A stretch of 13,062 nucleotides of DNA from an uncultured Rhodospirillales bacterium (GCA_903904805.1 CAIVDX010000189.1:1-13062); one strand, 5' to 3'. Shown: positions 1 to 6,890, numbered from the stretch's first letter. The notes: generated from the letters alone by a model not told the origin. Numbers and translations are program-made.

Positions 1-1299
1 AACAACCGGGTGGTGGCCAGCATCAACGGGGTGCGCGACCGGCTGCGGGTGCTGCTGGTCTCGGGCGAGCCGAACCAGGGCGAGCGGACCTGGCGGCGGC
101 TGCTGAAGGCGGACCCGTCGGTCGATCTGGTGCATTTCACCATTTTGCGGCCGCCGGAAAAGGATGATCTGACGCCGCTGAACGAGCTGGCGCTGATCGC
201 CTTTCCGGTGCGCGAACTGTTCCAGGTGAAGATCCGCGACTTTGATCTGATCATCCTCGACCGGTTCCAGAATCGCGGGATTCTGCCTCAGCAATATCTG
301 CACAACATCGCCGAATATGTGCGCAATGGCGGCGCGCTGCTGATGTCGGTGGGGCCGGAATATGCCTCGCCGCAGACACTGGCGACCACCGCGCTGGCCC
401 CTGCCCTGCCGGCGTTTCCCGGCGAGCTGGTGAATGAGGCGTTCCGCCCGGCGATCACCTCGCTGGGCCAGCGCCATCCGGTGACCGAGGGGCTGCCGGG
501 CTGGCAGGCGAGCGGGCCGGCGAGCTGGGGCAGCTGGTATCGCGCCATTCATCCGGTGGGGGTGCATGGGCAGGCGCTGATGTCCGGCCCCGGGGGCGAT
601 CCGCTGCTGGTGCTGGACCGGTTCGGCCAGGGGCGCACGGCGATGCTGCTGTCGGACCAGGTGTGGCTGTGGGCGCGTGGGCATGAGGGCGGTGGGCCGC
701 AGGCGGAGCTGCTGCGGCGCATCGCGCATTGGCTGATGAAGCAGCCGGAGCTGGAGGAGGAGAGCCTGTCGGCGCGCATCGCCGGGTCGCGCCTGCTGGT
801 CAGCCGGCGCAGCACCGACGAGCATATTCCGCCGAGCCTGACCATCACCGATCCGGATGGGCATCAGCAGAGCGTGGCGATGAGCCAGGCGGTGCTGGGC
901 CAGGCGACGCCGGGGCTGGCGACCGCCTCGGTGGAGGCGAGCAGCCCGGGCGTGTGGGTGGCCAATGACGGCACGCGCAGCGCCTATGCGGCCTCGGGCG
1001 CGGCGAACCCGCATGAAATCGCCGATCTGCGCGCCACGCGGATGCTGATCGATCCGATCGCGAGGGCCTCGGGCGGCGATTCCCGTTTCATCGCCACTGC
1101 CGACGGATCGCTGCATCTGCCGGAGCTGCGGCGCACCGAACCGGACCGGGAGCAGCAGGGCAGCGGCTGGATCGGGCTGCGGCGGAATCACGATTACGTG
1201 GTGACCGGGGTGTCATCGCTGCCGTTGCTGCCGGCCTGGGCGGCGTTGCCGCTGATTCTCGGCCTCGCCCTGATGGCGTGGCGGCGCGAAGGGCGCTAA
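1..1299 (+). CDS. Membrane-anchored glutamine amidotransferase-like protein, 3' part (5' end outside window)
   Basis: The reading frame is open from the first base of the window, so the GTG at base 10 is not taken as the start; 432 residues are visible and the N-terminus lies upstream. The visible part opens with a Rossmann-like strand (RLRVLLVSGEP) followed by DLVHFTILRPPEK and FDLIILDRF, the pattern of class I glutamine amidotransferase-like domains. The strand-turn where such enzymes carry the nucleophile reads GGALLMSVGPEYA with no cysteine, so it is probably non-catalytic. The C-terminus has one hydrophobic segment (about visible residues 408-427) followed by a basic tail (RREGR), a membrane anchor. 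From memory, such proteins in alphaproteobacteria usually close a MoxR ATPase/DUF58/DUF4159 cluster; if so, the rest of that cluster is upstream. The function of the family is unknown. Confidence 0.75.
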   Translation, partial: NNRVVASINGVRDRLRVLLVSGEPNQGERTWRRLLKADPSVDLVHFTILRPPEKDDLTPLNELALIAFPVRELFQVKIRDFDLIILDRFQNRGILPQQYLHNIAEYVRNGGALLMSVGPEYASPQTLATTALAPALPAFPGELVNEAFRPAITSLGQRHPVTEGLPGWQASGPASWGSWYRAIHPVGVHGQALMSGPGGDPLLVLDRFGQGRTAMLLSDQVWLWARGHEGGGPQAELLRRIAHWLMKQPELEEESLSARIAGSRLLVSRRSTDEHIPPSLTITDPDGHQQSVAMSQAVLGQATPGLATASVEASSPGVWVANDGTRSAYAASGAANPHEIADLRATRMLIDPIARASGGDSRFIATADGSLHLPELRRTEPDREQQGSGWIGLRRNHDYVVTGVSSLPLLPAWAALPLILGLALMAWRREGR

Positions 1300-1312
1300 C
1301 GCTTGCGGTGAA

Positions 1313-1328
1313 CCGAGGTCGGCCTCGG
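1313..1328 (+). terminator. Small perfect hairpin after the amidotransferase-like gene
   Basis: CCGAGG (1313-1318), a TCGG loop and CCTCGG (1323-1328) form a perfect 6-bp stem 13 bases after the stop codon. No T-run follows, so it is at best a weak or Rho-assisted terminator, or a 3'-end stabiliser between this gene and tspO. Confidence 0.25.
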
Positions 1329-1380
1329 CACGGGACAGGGAGAGCGTGTCTTCCGCAATGCACGACAGACAGAGCGCCGG

Positions 1381-1869
1381 ATGACCGGCTCGGCCTGGCT
1401 CGCCCTGGCGGGCTTTATCGGGCTGTGCCTGCTGGTCGGCTCGGTGGGAGGCGCGCTGACCGCGCCGGCGATCGCGGGCTGGTATCACACGCTGCACGCC
1501 CCGCCGGGCAATCCGCCGGACTGGCTGTTCGCGCCGGTCTGGACGCTGCTCTACGTGCTGATGGGCACGGCGGGCTGGCTGGTCTGGCGGGATGGCGATG
1601 TTCGGCCGGTGCGGCGGGAGCTGCGCGCCTGGGGCTGGCAGCTGCTGATCGGCGCGCTGTGGTCGGTGGCGTTTTTCGGGCTGCGCAACCCCGCGCTTGG
1701 GCTGGGCGTGATCCTCGCCTTTCTGGCCTCGCTGGGGGTGGTGACCTGGCGGTTCTGGCGGGTGCGGCGGCTGGCCGGGATGCTGATGGCGCCGACAATG
1801 CTGTGGGTGAGCTATGCCAGCTGGCTGAATCTGGGCTTCTGGTGGCTCAATCGTGCCGGGCCGCTTTGA
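1381..1869 (+). CDS. tspO: TspO/MBR family tryptophan-rich sensory protein
   Basis: A 162-residue, tryptophan-rich integral membrane protein of the usual TspO length, with five hydrophobic segments (about 5-27, 45-69, 84-101, 105-125 and 132-157). Family signatures are clear: PPGNPPDWLFAPVWTLLYVL (residues 41-60), matching the conserved loop 1/TM2 block, and WVSYASWLNLGFWWLN (142-157) in TM5, the region of the tyrosine/arginine-type porphyrin and cholesterol recognition motif. TspO proteins bind tetrapyrroles such as protoporphyrin IX and modulate pigment or stress responses in alphaproteobacteria; the ligand here is not shown by the sequence. The gene starts 81 bases after the previous stop. 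The ATG at 1381 gives the expected N-terminus, but no strong ribosome binding site precedes it. No tetrapyrrole genes are adjacent. Confidence 0.93.
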   Translation: MTGSAWLALAGFIGLCLLVGSVGGALTAPAIAGWYHTLHAPPGNPPDWLFAPVWTLLYVLMGTAGWLVWRDGDVRPVRRELRAWGWQLLIGALWSVAFFGLRNPALGLGVILAFLASLGVVTWRFWRVRRLAGMLMAPTMLWVSYASWLNLGFWWLNRAGPL

Positions 1870-1893
1870 ATGGTTGGGCGATCGGGCTATATT
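1866..1893 (+). promoter_or_regulatory. Candidate sigma-70-type promoter for the ankyrin gene, overlapping the tspO stop
   Basis: TTGAAT (1866-1871), a 16-base spacer and TATATT (1888-1893) give a good -35/-10 pair in an otherwise GC-rich stretch. The -10 ends 6 bases before the ATG at 1900, so transcription would begin at or next to the start codon. Visual match only. Confidence 0.4.
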
Positions 1894-1899
1894 GAGGGT

Positions 1900-2535
1900 A
1901 TGAAAATCTCCATCGCCCTGCTGACCCCTGCCCTTCTCACCGGCATGCTGCTGCTGCCGATGTCCGGCGCGATGGCCGCGCCCGCGACCGGCGGCACCCA
2001 GACGGTGGGCGGCTATGGGCCGCGCACCCTGCCCTCGCCGGACAAGCCCAAGGCCGAGGGGCCGGCGCCCGGTGCGGTGCCCGGCTCGCACGCCAATGAC
2101 AGCCCGGTGGCCGACCCCTCGAAGCCGATCGCCGACATGAACCCGAACGAGCAGCTGTTCGACGCGATCAATCGCGGTGACGTGGCGGTGGCGCAGGAAG
2201 CCATCAAACATGGCGCCGATCTGTCCGCCCGCAACGTGCTGGGCATGACGCCGCTGGAGCTGTCGGTCGATCTGGACCGCGACAAGATCACCTTCATGTT
2301 GATCGCCTTGCAGGGCACCGATGGTGGTCACCGCGCGGCGATGGCGAAGGCCGGCAAGGGCGTGACGCCGAGGGTGTCCGCCAAGGTCAGTTCGCCTTAT
2401 CCGGTGGCCGCGCCGGTGCAGGCCCACGCCCCCCGCGCGGCGAGTGCACCGGCCGCCGCCCCGGTTCGGCAATATGCGAACGACACCGGCACGCCCAACC
2501 CGCAGGCCGGCTTTCTGGGTTTCGGCGCGCACTGA
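1900..2535 (+). CDS. Exported ankyrin-repeat protein
   Basis: From the ATG at 1900 the protein is 211 residues. It opens with a clear Sec signal peptide (MKIS, a hydrophobic core at about 5-25, cleavage probably after AMA near 24-26), so it is periplasmic. A Pro/Gly/Ala-rich linker (about 27-80) leads to an ankyrin segment at 83-137, with LFDAINRGDVAVAQEAIKHG followed by ADLSARNVLGMTPLELSV, covering one full and one partial repeat. The tail is Ala/Pro-rich and ends GFLGFGAH. An ATG at 1870, directly after the tspO stop, would add ten residues including a glutamate ahead of the signal peptide, so 1900 is preferred. GAGGG at 1894-1898 is too close to serve as a normal ribosome binding site, which fits a leaderless start. 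The binding partner is unknown. The stop codon lies in the first copy of a tandem repeat. Confidence 0.8.
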   Translation: MKISIALLTPALLTGMLLLPMSGAMAAPATGGTQTVGGYGPRTLPSPDKPKAEGPAPGAVPGSHANDSPVADPSKPIADMNPNEQLFDAINRGDVAVAQEAIKHGADLSARNVLGMTPLELSVDLDRDKITFMLIALQGTDGGHRAAMAKAGKGVTPRVSAKVSSPYPVAAPVQAHAPRAASAPAAAPVRQYANDTGTPNPQAGFLGFGAH

Positions 2536-2596
2536 CGCGCTGGGGTTTCGGCGCGCACTGGCGCGCGGGGGGTTTCGGCGCGCACTGGCGCGCGGG
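2518..2596 (+). repeat. Three-copy tandem repeat of a 26-27 bp palindrome-bearing unit
   Basis: Copies lie at 2518-2543, 2544-2570 and 2571-2596. Each starts GGTTTCGGCGCGCACTG. Copies 2 and 3 share GCGCGC-ACTG-GCGCGC, a 6-bp stem with a 4-base loop (2551-2566 and 2578-2593). Copy 1 reads GCGCG-CACTGA-CGCGC (2525-2540) and contains the TGA stop of the ankyrin gene in its loop. No T-run follows. Confidence 0.85.
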
Positions 2597-2683
2597 CCAC
2601 CGCGATATTCACTCTGACATCTCGGACCGCGCCCTCGCTGGGCGCGCAACCCCTCACCTGCGCGCTCCGGCGGCGAATCCGGG

Positions 2684-2727
2684 TTGACCCCGTGCCTGCC
2701 TCGCGTTGGAGTATGACGTTTACGTGA
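2684..2727 (+). promoter_or_regulatory. Candidate promoter and ACGT-tt-ACGT operator of the small HTH gene
   Basis: TTGACC (2684-2689) could be a -35; GAGTAT (2709-2714), 19 bases on, is the best -10 I see and is weak, but a 19-base spacer is what MerR-type promoters use. TGACGTTTACGTGA (2714-2727) is a near palindrome of two ACGT half sites. It resembles operators of MerR-family LiuR-type regulators in alphaproteobacteria (from memory) and directly abuts the GAGGTG ribosome binding site at 2726-2731. The regulator that binds it is not known. Confidence 0.35.
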
Positions 2728-2734
2728 GGTGACG

Positions 2735-3007
2735 ATGACAGTCTCGCCGGACGCCGACGACCCGACGCAGGATGCCGGCCCGACTGGCGCGCCTCCCCAC
2801 AGCGAACCCCTGACCCAGCGATGGTGGGACCGCGAGCGCCTCGCCCATTTTCTCGGCGTGCGGCCGCATGAGCTGTCCTACATGCTGGGCCGCGGCAAAA
2901 TCCCCCGGCCATCCTACCATCTGGGCTATGCGGCGCCGCGCTGGAACCGGGTGGAGATCGAGGCGCGGTTTCGGCGGCGCATGCTCAAGGGCAACCAGCC
3001 GAAGTGA
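2735..3007 (+). CDS. Small AlpA/MerR-like helix-turn-helix DNA-binding protein
   Basis: The 90-residue protein has a disordered, acidic and Pro-rich N-terminus (1-28) followed by one winged-helix-like HTH module: WDRERLAHFLGVRPHELSYML (31-51), GRGKIPRPSYHLG (52-64) and APRWNRVEIEARFRRR (67-82). The order (helix-turn-helix, K-I-P wing turn, then R-W-x-x-x-E-I-E-A) matches HTH_17/AlpA/excisionase-type domains, which bind DNA as small regulators or recombination directionality factors. ATG at 2735 is chosen because GAGGTG (2726-2731) sits just upstream; a GTG at 2729 overlaps that site. No integrase is nearby, so a phage or excisionase role is unsupported. It lies between the palindromic repeats and the sulfatase, and composition shifts to lower GC just after its stop. 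Targets are unknown. Confidence 0.7.
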   Translation: MTVSPDADDPTQDAGPTGAPPHSEPLTQRWWDRERLAHFLGVRPHELSYMLGRGKIPRPSYHLGYAAPRWNRVEIEARFRRRMLKGNQPK

Positions 3008-3174
3008 GGCAGGGTCTTCTTTCCTGAAGCCATCGATTGCGCAAAACAGCTTTCTGCGACAGCCAATATCCCTCCGCTTTTCCCTTGCGGCAGGCGGAAA
3101 TATCCACACAAGCTGAGTACAGCCGCGTTAGAGTAGTCCGGACGCGCCGAAACTGGGTATTGGGGAAGATCATA

Positions 3175-4860
3175 ATGAACAAAGAACCATGCGCAGCCGC
3201 CAGGCTGTTTCCATCCTTCCGGGTCGCTTTCAAAGCAACAATCCTTCTTGCAGCGTCCGCTTTGATCGGGCTGCCAAGTGCCGCCGACGCGCAGGCGCAA
3301 GCGGCATCCGCGCGGAAGCCCAATATCGTCGTGATCATGGGCGACGACATCGGCATGTGGAACATCGGAGCCTATCATCGCGGCATGATGGCAGGCCGCA
3401 CGCCGAATCTTGACCAGATCGCCAAGGAAGGCATGCTGTTCACCGATTATTACGCCGAGGCGAGTTGCACGGCGGGACGGGCAAACTTCATCACCGGCGA
3501 ATTGCCGATCCGGACCGGAATGACCACCGTCGGGCAAGCCGGTGCAAAGATCGGCATCCCTGAGGAAGCCAGCACCATCGCTGATGCGCTCAAGGTGCAA
3601 GGGTACGCAACCGGCCAGTTCGGCAAGAATCATCTTGGCGATCTCAACGAATATCTGCCGACCGTGCATGGGTTCGACGAGTTCTTCGGCTATCTCTACC
3701 ACCTTGATGCGATGGAGGATCCGGCGCACCCGAACTACCCGCAGGCGCTGCTCAACGTCGTCGGTCCACGCAATATGGTGCATTCCTATGCGACCAACGT
3801 GGACGACGCGACGGAAATGCCGCGCTGGGGTCGTATCGGCAAGCAAAAGATCGAGGATGCGGGGCCACTTTATCCAAAGCGCATGGAAACGGTGGATGAC
3901 GAAATCCGCGATCTGGCGCTGAAGTTCATGGACAAGGCAAAGAAGGACGGCAAGCCCTTCTTCGTTTGGCTCAATCCCACCCGGATGCACATTGTTACGC
4001 ATCTGTCGCCAAAATACGAGGCGATGCGCAATTCCGAAAACGGGTGGTCCGAGGAGGAGGCCGGTATGGCCCAACTCGATGACGACATCGGCCTCGTGAT
4101 GAAAAAGATCAAGGACATGGGCGAGGACGACAACACCATCGTCCTGTTCACGACGGACAATGGAACCGAGGTTTTCACCTGGCCGGACGGCGGTCAGACT
4201 CCCTTCGCGCAGTCGAAGGGCACTGTGCTGGAGGGCGGATTCCGCGTCCCGGCGATCCTTCGCTGGCCCGGCCATGTGCCTGCCGACACCGTCCAGAACG
4301 GGATCTTCTCCGGCATGGACTGGTATCCGACCTTCCTCAACGCGGCTGGCAATCCAAACATCACCGAGCAGTTGCTTAAGGGCGTCAAGCTTGGCGATAA
4401 AACCTTCAAGAACCACCTTGATGGCTACGACCAGATGGCCGCGATCACCGGCAAAGGCCCTTCGGCGCGCCACGAGATATTCTATCTCGGCGAAAGCACC
4501 GTCGGTGCCGTGCGAATCGACGACTATAAGTTCCGATTCATCGACCAGCCGCATGGCTGGCTGGGCGAGAAGACGCATCCCGATGTGCCCTACATCACCA
4601 ATCTCCGACTGGATCCTTTCGAGCGCACCGGCTGGCCAAACAATGGCACCAAGGACGGCGGGCAGCAGTATTTCGATTGGTTCAAATTCCAGTTCTGGCG
4701 CTTTGTCTTCGTGCAACAGGTGGTCGGCAAGGAACTTCAGACCTTCCTCGATTTTCCACCCATGCAGCGAGGCGCGAGCTTCAACCTCGATGCGGTGAAA
4801 GCCGAAATGACCAAGCGCATGGAAGAGGCTGCGTCAGCCTCCAAGGGACCAAGCAACTAG
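3175..4860 (+). CDS. Exported type I (formylglycine) arylsulfatase
   Basis: This 561-residue enzyme hydrolyses sulfate esters in the periplasm; its natural substrate cannot be read from sequence. ATG at 3175 has GGGGAAG (3162-3168) at good spacing and a signal peptide with predicted cleavage after SAADA (35-39); the frame is open upstream to 3037 but that extension spoils the signal peptide. Alkaline-phosphatase-superfamily sites are all present: metal ligands D57-D58 (MGDDIG), C98 in CTAGR (the C-x-A-x-R sequence converted to formylglycine), K151 and H153 (GKNHLGD), H272 (TRMH), D328-N329 (TTDNG) and K348 (SKGTVLEGGFR). Cys-type sulfatases need a formylglycine-generating enzyme or a radical SAM maturase acting on sulfatases; none of that kind is recognisable in the window (the radical SAM gene at the right edge is a different family). 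Codon use is visibly less GC3-biased than in neighbours (many AAG, AAT, GAT, CTT codons), suggesting horizontal acquisition. Confidence 0.92.
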   Translation: MNKEPCAAARLFPSFRVAFKATILLAASALIGLPSAADAQAQAASARKPNIVVIMGDDIGMWNIGAYHRGMMAGRTPNLDQIAKEGMLFTDYYAEASCTAGRANFITGELPIRTGMTTVGQAGAKIGIPEEASTIADALKVQGYATGQFGKNHLGDLNEYLPTVHGFDEFFGYLYHLDAMEDPAHPNYPQALLNVVGPRNMVHSYATNVDDATEMPRWGRIGKQKIEDAGPLYPKRMETVDDEIRDLALKFMDKAKKDGKPFFVWLNPTRMHIVTHLSPKYEAMRNSENGWSEEEAGMAQLDDDIGLVMKKIKDMGEDDNTIVLFTTDNGTEVFTWPDGGQTPFAQSKGTVLEGGFRVPAILRWPGHVPADTVQNGIFSGMDWYPTFLNAAGNPNITEQLLKGVKLGDKTFKNHLDGYDQMAAITGKGPSARHEIFYLGESTVGAVRIDDYKFRFIDQPHGWLGEKTHPDVPYITNLRLDPFERTGWPNNGTKDGGQQYFDWFKFQFWRFVFVQQVVGKELQTFLDFPPMQRGASFNLDAVKAEMTKRMEEAASASKGPSN

Positions 4861-4879
4861 CGATCACGCTGCGTTCGAT

Positions 4880-4917
4880 GGTGATCCGGTTGGAAATGAC
4901 GTTCCCGCCGGATCACC
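4880..4917. terminator. Long hairpin between convergent genes, candidate bidirectional terminator
   Basis: GGTGATCCGG (4880-4889) is exactly complementary to CCGGATCACC (4908-4917). Inside the 18-base loop, GGAA (4892-4895) and TTCC (4902-4905) pair again, giving 10 bp, a 2x2 internal loop, 4 bp and a six-base loop. It lies 20 bases after the sulfatase stop. No T-run follows on either strand. Confidence 0.5.
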
Positions 4918-4929
4918 TGAATGCGGGCA

Positions 4930-4969
4930 GGCTCGCCCGGCGAGCCGGTCGTGGCGTTCACCGACCGGC
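4930..4969. terminator. Two further overlapping hairpins at the convergence point
   Basis: GGCTCG (4930-4935) pairs with CGAGCC (4941-4946) across a 5-base loop. GCCGGTCG (4944-4951) pairs with CGACCGGC (4962-4969) across 10 bases. They share bases 4944-4946 and are mutually exclusive. The right one ends 20 bases beyond the methyltransferase stop (minus strand), a fitting place for its terminator, but T-runs are absent. Confidence 0.35.
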
Positions 4970-4988
4970 GCGCAGAACTTCTGGGAGT

Positions 4989-5780
4989 TCAGCGCGTGGT
5001 TTCGATGGCGATGGTGTCCAGCAGGAAGGAGCCATCTGATTCCAGGCCGAAATGTTTCCGCACCGCCTCGGAGGCGCCTTTCTGGAGCGCGAGGATCGCC
5101 TGGGCGTGCAGCGGCGGGGTGCCGATGCGGGCGATCCAGCTGGGGAAATCCAGGCGCAGCTTGCGCCAGATCACCGAGGTCACGTGGAAGCCGGCATCGG
5201 TGAGGGCGGCGCGCCACTCGGCCTCGGTATAGTCGCGCGCATGGCTGGGATCGCGCAGCAGCTCGATGGTCTGCAGGAACGTGTCCATCGCCGCATCGCC
5301 CAAACTGCCGAAGGGGCTTCCGAAGGGACTGGCAGCATCCATGAAGATCCCGGTGCCGCCGGGCCGGCAGACGCGCGCGGCCTCTTCAATGCCGGCGCGC
5401 AGGTCGGACCAGTGATGGGCGGAAAATCGGGTGATCACCGCATCGAAGCTGGCGTCGGCGAAGGGCAGCTTCTCGGCGGGCGCCTGGGCGGTGGTGAGAT
5501 TGGTGATGCCACGCCGGGCGGCCTCGGCCTCCACCACACGCAGCATTTCCGGCAGCAGGTCGCAGGCGACCACGCTGCGCGCATGGGCGGCGGCGAGATA
5601 GGCGGCGTGGCCGCCGCCGGTGCCGATATCGAGCACACTGGCGGGGGCGACGCGCGCGAGGGCGGTGGCGAGCTGGTCGAGATCCGGGCCCTGGGAATGC
5701 ACCGTTGAGGTGACGTAGTTGGTGGCCTGCGGGGCGAACCAGCTGGCGACCTGGGCCTGTTGACCCTCATGCGCGGACAT
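4989..5780 (-). CDS. Class I SAM-dependent methyltransferase (UbiE/methyltransferase-11 type)
   Basis: A 263-residue soluble protein with the standard SAM-binding core: motif I VLDIGTGGG (49-57), the acidic residue after strand 2 in VVACDLLPEML (D74), motif II region AEKLPFADASFDAV (102-115), and motif III RVCRPGG (136-142). The C-terminal part (about 183-263) is a substrate domain like those of methyltransferase-11/UbiE relatives; the substrate cannot be assigned. SPFGSPFG (151-158) is a small tandem duplication. ATG at 5780 has a GGGAG ribosome binding site at 5788-5792 on the minus strand. The gene begins 18 bases after the CCA end of tRNA-Gln on the same strand, so it is probably expressed by read-through from the tRNA promoter. 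It converges with the sulfatase. Confidence 0.88.
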   Translation of the reverse strand: MSAHEGQQAQVASWFAPQATNYVTSTVHSQGPDLDQLATALARVAPASVLDIGTGGGHAAYLAAAHARSVVACDLLPEMLRVVEAEAARRGITNLTTAQAPAEKLPFADASFDAVITRFSAHHWSDLRAGIEEAARVCRPGGTGIFMDAASPFGSPFGSLGDAAMDTFLQTIELLRDPSHARDYTEAEWRAALTDAGFHVTSVIWRKLRLDFPSWIARIGTPPLHAQAILALQKGASEAVRKHFGLESDGSFLLDTIAIETTR

Positions 5781-5798
5781 ATCGTTTCTCCCGGATGG

Positions 5799-5873
5799 TG
5801 GCTGGGGCGGGAGGATTCGAACCTCCGCATGGCGGAATCAAAATCCGCTGCCTTACCGCTTGGCGACGCCCCA
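5799..5873 (-). tRNA. tRNA-Gln (anticodon UUG), CCA encoded
   Basis: Read on the minus strand, the acceptor TGGGGCG (5867-5873) pairs with CGCCCCA (5803-5809), followed by discriminator G and encoded CCA (5799-5801). The D arm GCC...GGC, anticodon arm GCGGA-TTTTGAT-TCCGC, a 5-base variable loop CATGC and T arm GGAGG-TTCGAAT-CCTCC are all intact; total 75 bases. The anticodon TTG is at 5839-5841, read on the minus strand, and decodes CAA/CAG. The weak T1-A72 pair is typical of tRNA-Gln. The gene sits between ispE and the methyltransferase, all on the minus strand. Confidence 0.97.
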
Positions 5874-5884
5874 CCAGCGCCGTG

Positions 5885-5913
5885 TGATTAGGCGGCGCCC
5901 CGCGTTCCCGCAA
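5885..5913 (-). promoter_or_regulatory. Candidate promoter of tRNA-Gln
   Basis: On the minus strand TTGCGG (5908-5913), a 17-base spacer and TAATCA (5885-5890) precede the tRNA. The predicted start of transcription falls about 5 bases before the mature 5' end, as expected of a stable RNA promoter. It would drive the tRNA and probably the methyltransferase. Visual match only. Confidence 0.4.
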
Positions 5914-5998
5914 GACTTAGGGCAACAGCGGCGCATGTTCTTCCCATGATCCGGCAAACTTGCCCGCCCAAACAAACGCCTGGAGCGTGATCCCCGGT

Positions 5999-6886
5999 TC
6001 AAACATCATCGGGCACGCTCTCGCCGGTGGAATGCAGACCCCCGCCCCAGACCCACCAGCCCGGGCGCGCCAGGGCGGTGGCCGCGGCAAGGGCCTGCCC
6101 GGCGGAGGGATAGAGCGCGAAGCAGGTGGCCCCGGAGCCGCTCATGCGGGCGAGCAGGCAGTCCGCGCTCGCGCCCAGCGCGGCCAGCACCTCGGCGATG
6201 GCGGGGCACAGGCCGATCGCCGCATGTTGCAGGTCGTTGGCGGTGGTGGCGAGATCGGCGGCCATCGCGGCGGCGTTGGGCCAGCCGGTGGGCAAAGTGG
6301 CGGGCGGGGAGAAGCCGCCGGTGCGGGCGCGGAACACCGCTGGGGTGGGCAGCGCGATGCCGGGATTGATCAGCACCATGCCGCAGGGCGGGATGGTGGG
6401 TGCCGCGGTGATGATCTCGCCCACCCCGCCCATCCGCGCGGGGCGGCTGGGCAGGCACACCGGCACGTCCGCGCCCAGGCGCAGGGCGAGGGTGGCCAGG
6501 TCGGTGTCGGCGATGGCGACGCCCCAGGCGGCGCGCAGCAGGCGCAGGGCGGCGGCCGCGTCGGCCGAGCCGCCGCCGATGCCGGAGGCGACGGGCAACG
6601 ACTTCTGCAGATGCAGGCTGGCATGGGGCGCAATCCCGCCGGCCTCGGCCAGGGCGCGGGCGGCGCGCAGCACCAGATTGTCGGGCTCGGCGACCAGGCC
6701 GGCGGCGAAGGGGCCGGAGAGGGTCAGCGCGAGCCCGTCGGCGGGGCGCAGCGAGAGGCGGTCGGCCGCGCCGGCGAACACCACCAGCGAGTCGAGCAGA
6801 TGATAGCCATCGGCACGGCGGCCGGTGACATGCAGGTACAGGTTGATCTTGGCCGGCGCGAGCGCGGCTGGCTGGTCCGGCGTCAT
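5999..6886 (-). CDS. ispE: 4-diphosphocytidyl-2-C-methyl-D-erythritol kinase
   Basis: IspE phosphorylates the 2-hydroxyl of CDP-methylerythritol with ATP, the fourth step of the non-mevalonate (MEP) isoprenoid pathway in the cytosol. The 295-residue protein is of normal length and shows the GHMP kinase pattern: [20 protein letters not shown] (10-29) with catalytic lysine K13, the phosphate loop [19 protein letters not shown] (97-115), GADVP (138-142) with the catalytic aspartate D140, and the C-terminal [11 protein letters not shown] (246-256). ATG at 6886 gives the canonical N-terminus; the frame is open further upstream but that part overlaps the TPR gene in another frame. It starts 4 bases after the TPR stop and is almost certainly co-transcribed with it. 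The tRNA promoter follows downstream. Confidence 0.96.
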   Translation of the reverse strand: MTPDQPAALAPAKINLYLHVTGRRADGYHLLDSLVVFAGAADRLSLRPADGLALTLSGPFAAGLVAEPDNLVLRAARALAEAGGIAPHASLHLQKSLPVASGIGGGSADAAAALRLLRAAWGVAIADTDLATLALRLGADVPVCLPSRPARMGGVGEIITAAPTIPPCGMVLINPGIALPTPAVFRARTGGFSPPATLPTGWPNAAAMAADLATTANDLQHAAIGLCPAIAEVLAALGASADCLLARMSGSGATCFALYPSAGQALAAATALARPGWWVWGGGLHSTGESVPDDV

Positions 6887-6890
6887 GGGC

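Noticed and set aside
1213..2649. A 478-codon minus-strand open frame across tspO and the ankyrin gene
   Set aside because: Arg/Gln/His-rich low-complexity product crossing three plus-strand genes; it starts within the tandem repeat area and shows no domain.
3037..3174. Upstream TTG start for the sulfatase adding 46 residues
   Set aside because: The extension places a long charged stretch ahead of a normal signal peptide, and GGGGAAG at 3162-3168 points to the ATG at 3175.
2926..4716. A 596-codon minus-strand open frame
   Set aside because: It is antisense to the sulfatase, which has every catalytic residue. The minus-strand product has no recognisable domain or ribosome binding site.
3175..4860. 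Sulfatase plus the radical SAM gene as a sulfatase/maturase pair
   Set aside because: The radical SAM protein has PA0069-family motifs rather than those of anaerobic sulfatase maturases, and is over 7 kb away.
5799..5873. tRNA-Gln as an integration site for the sulfatase segment
   Set aside because: The methyltransferase, with native composition, lies between them. I found no duplicate of the tRNA 3' end near the sulfatase and no integrase.
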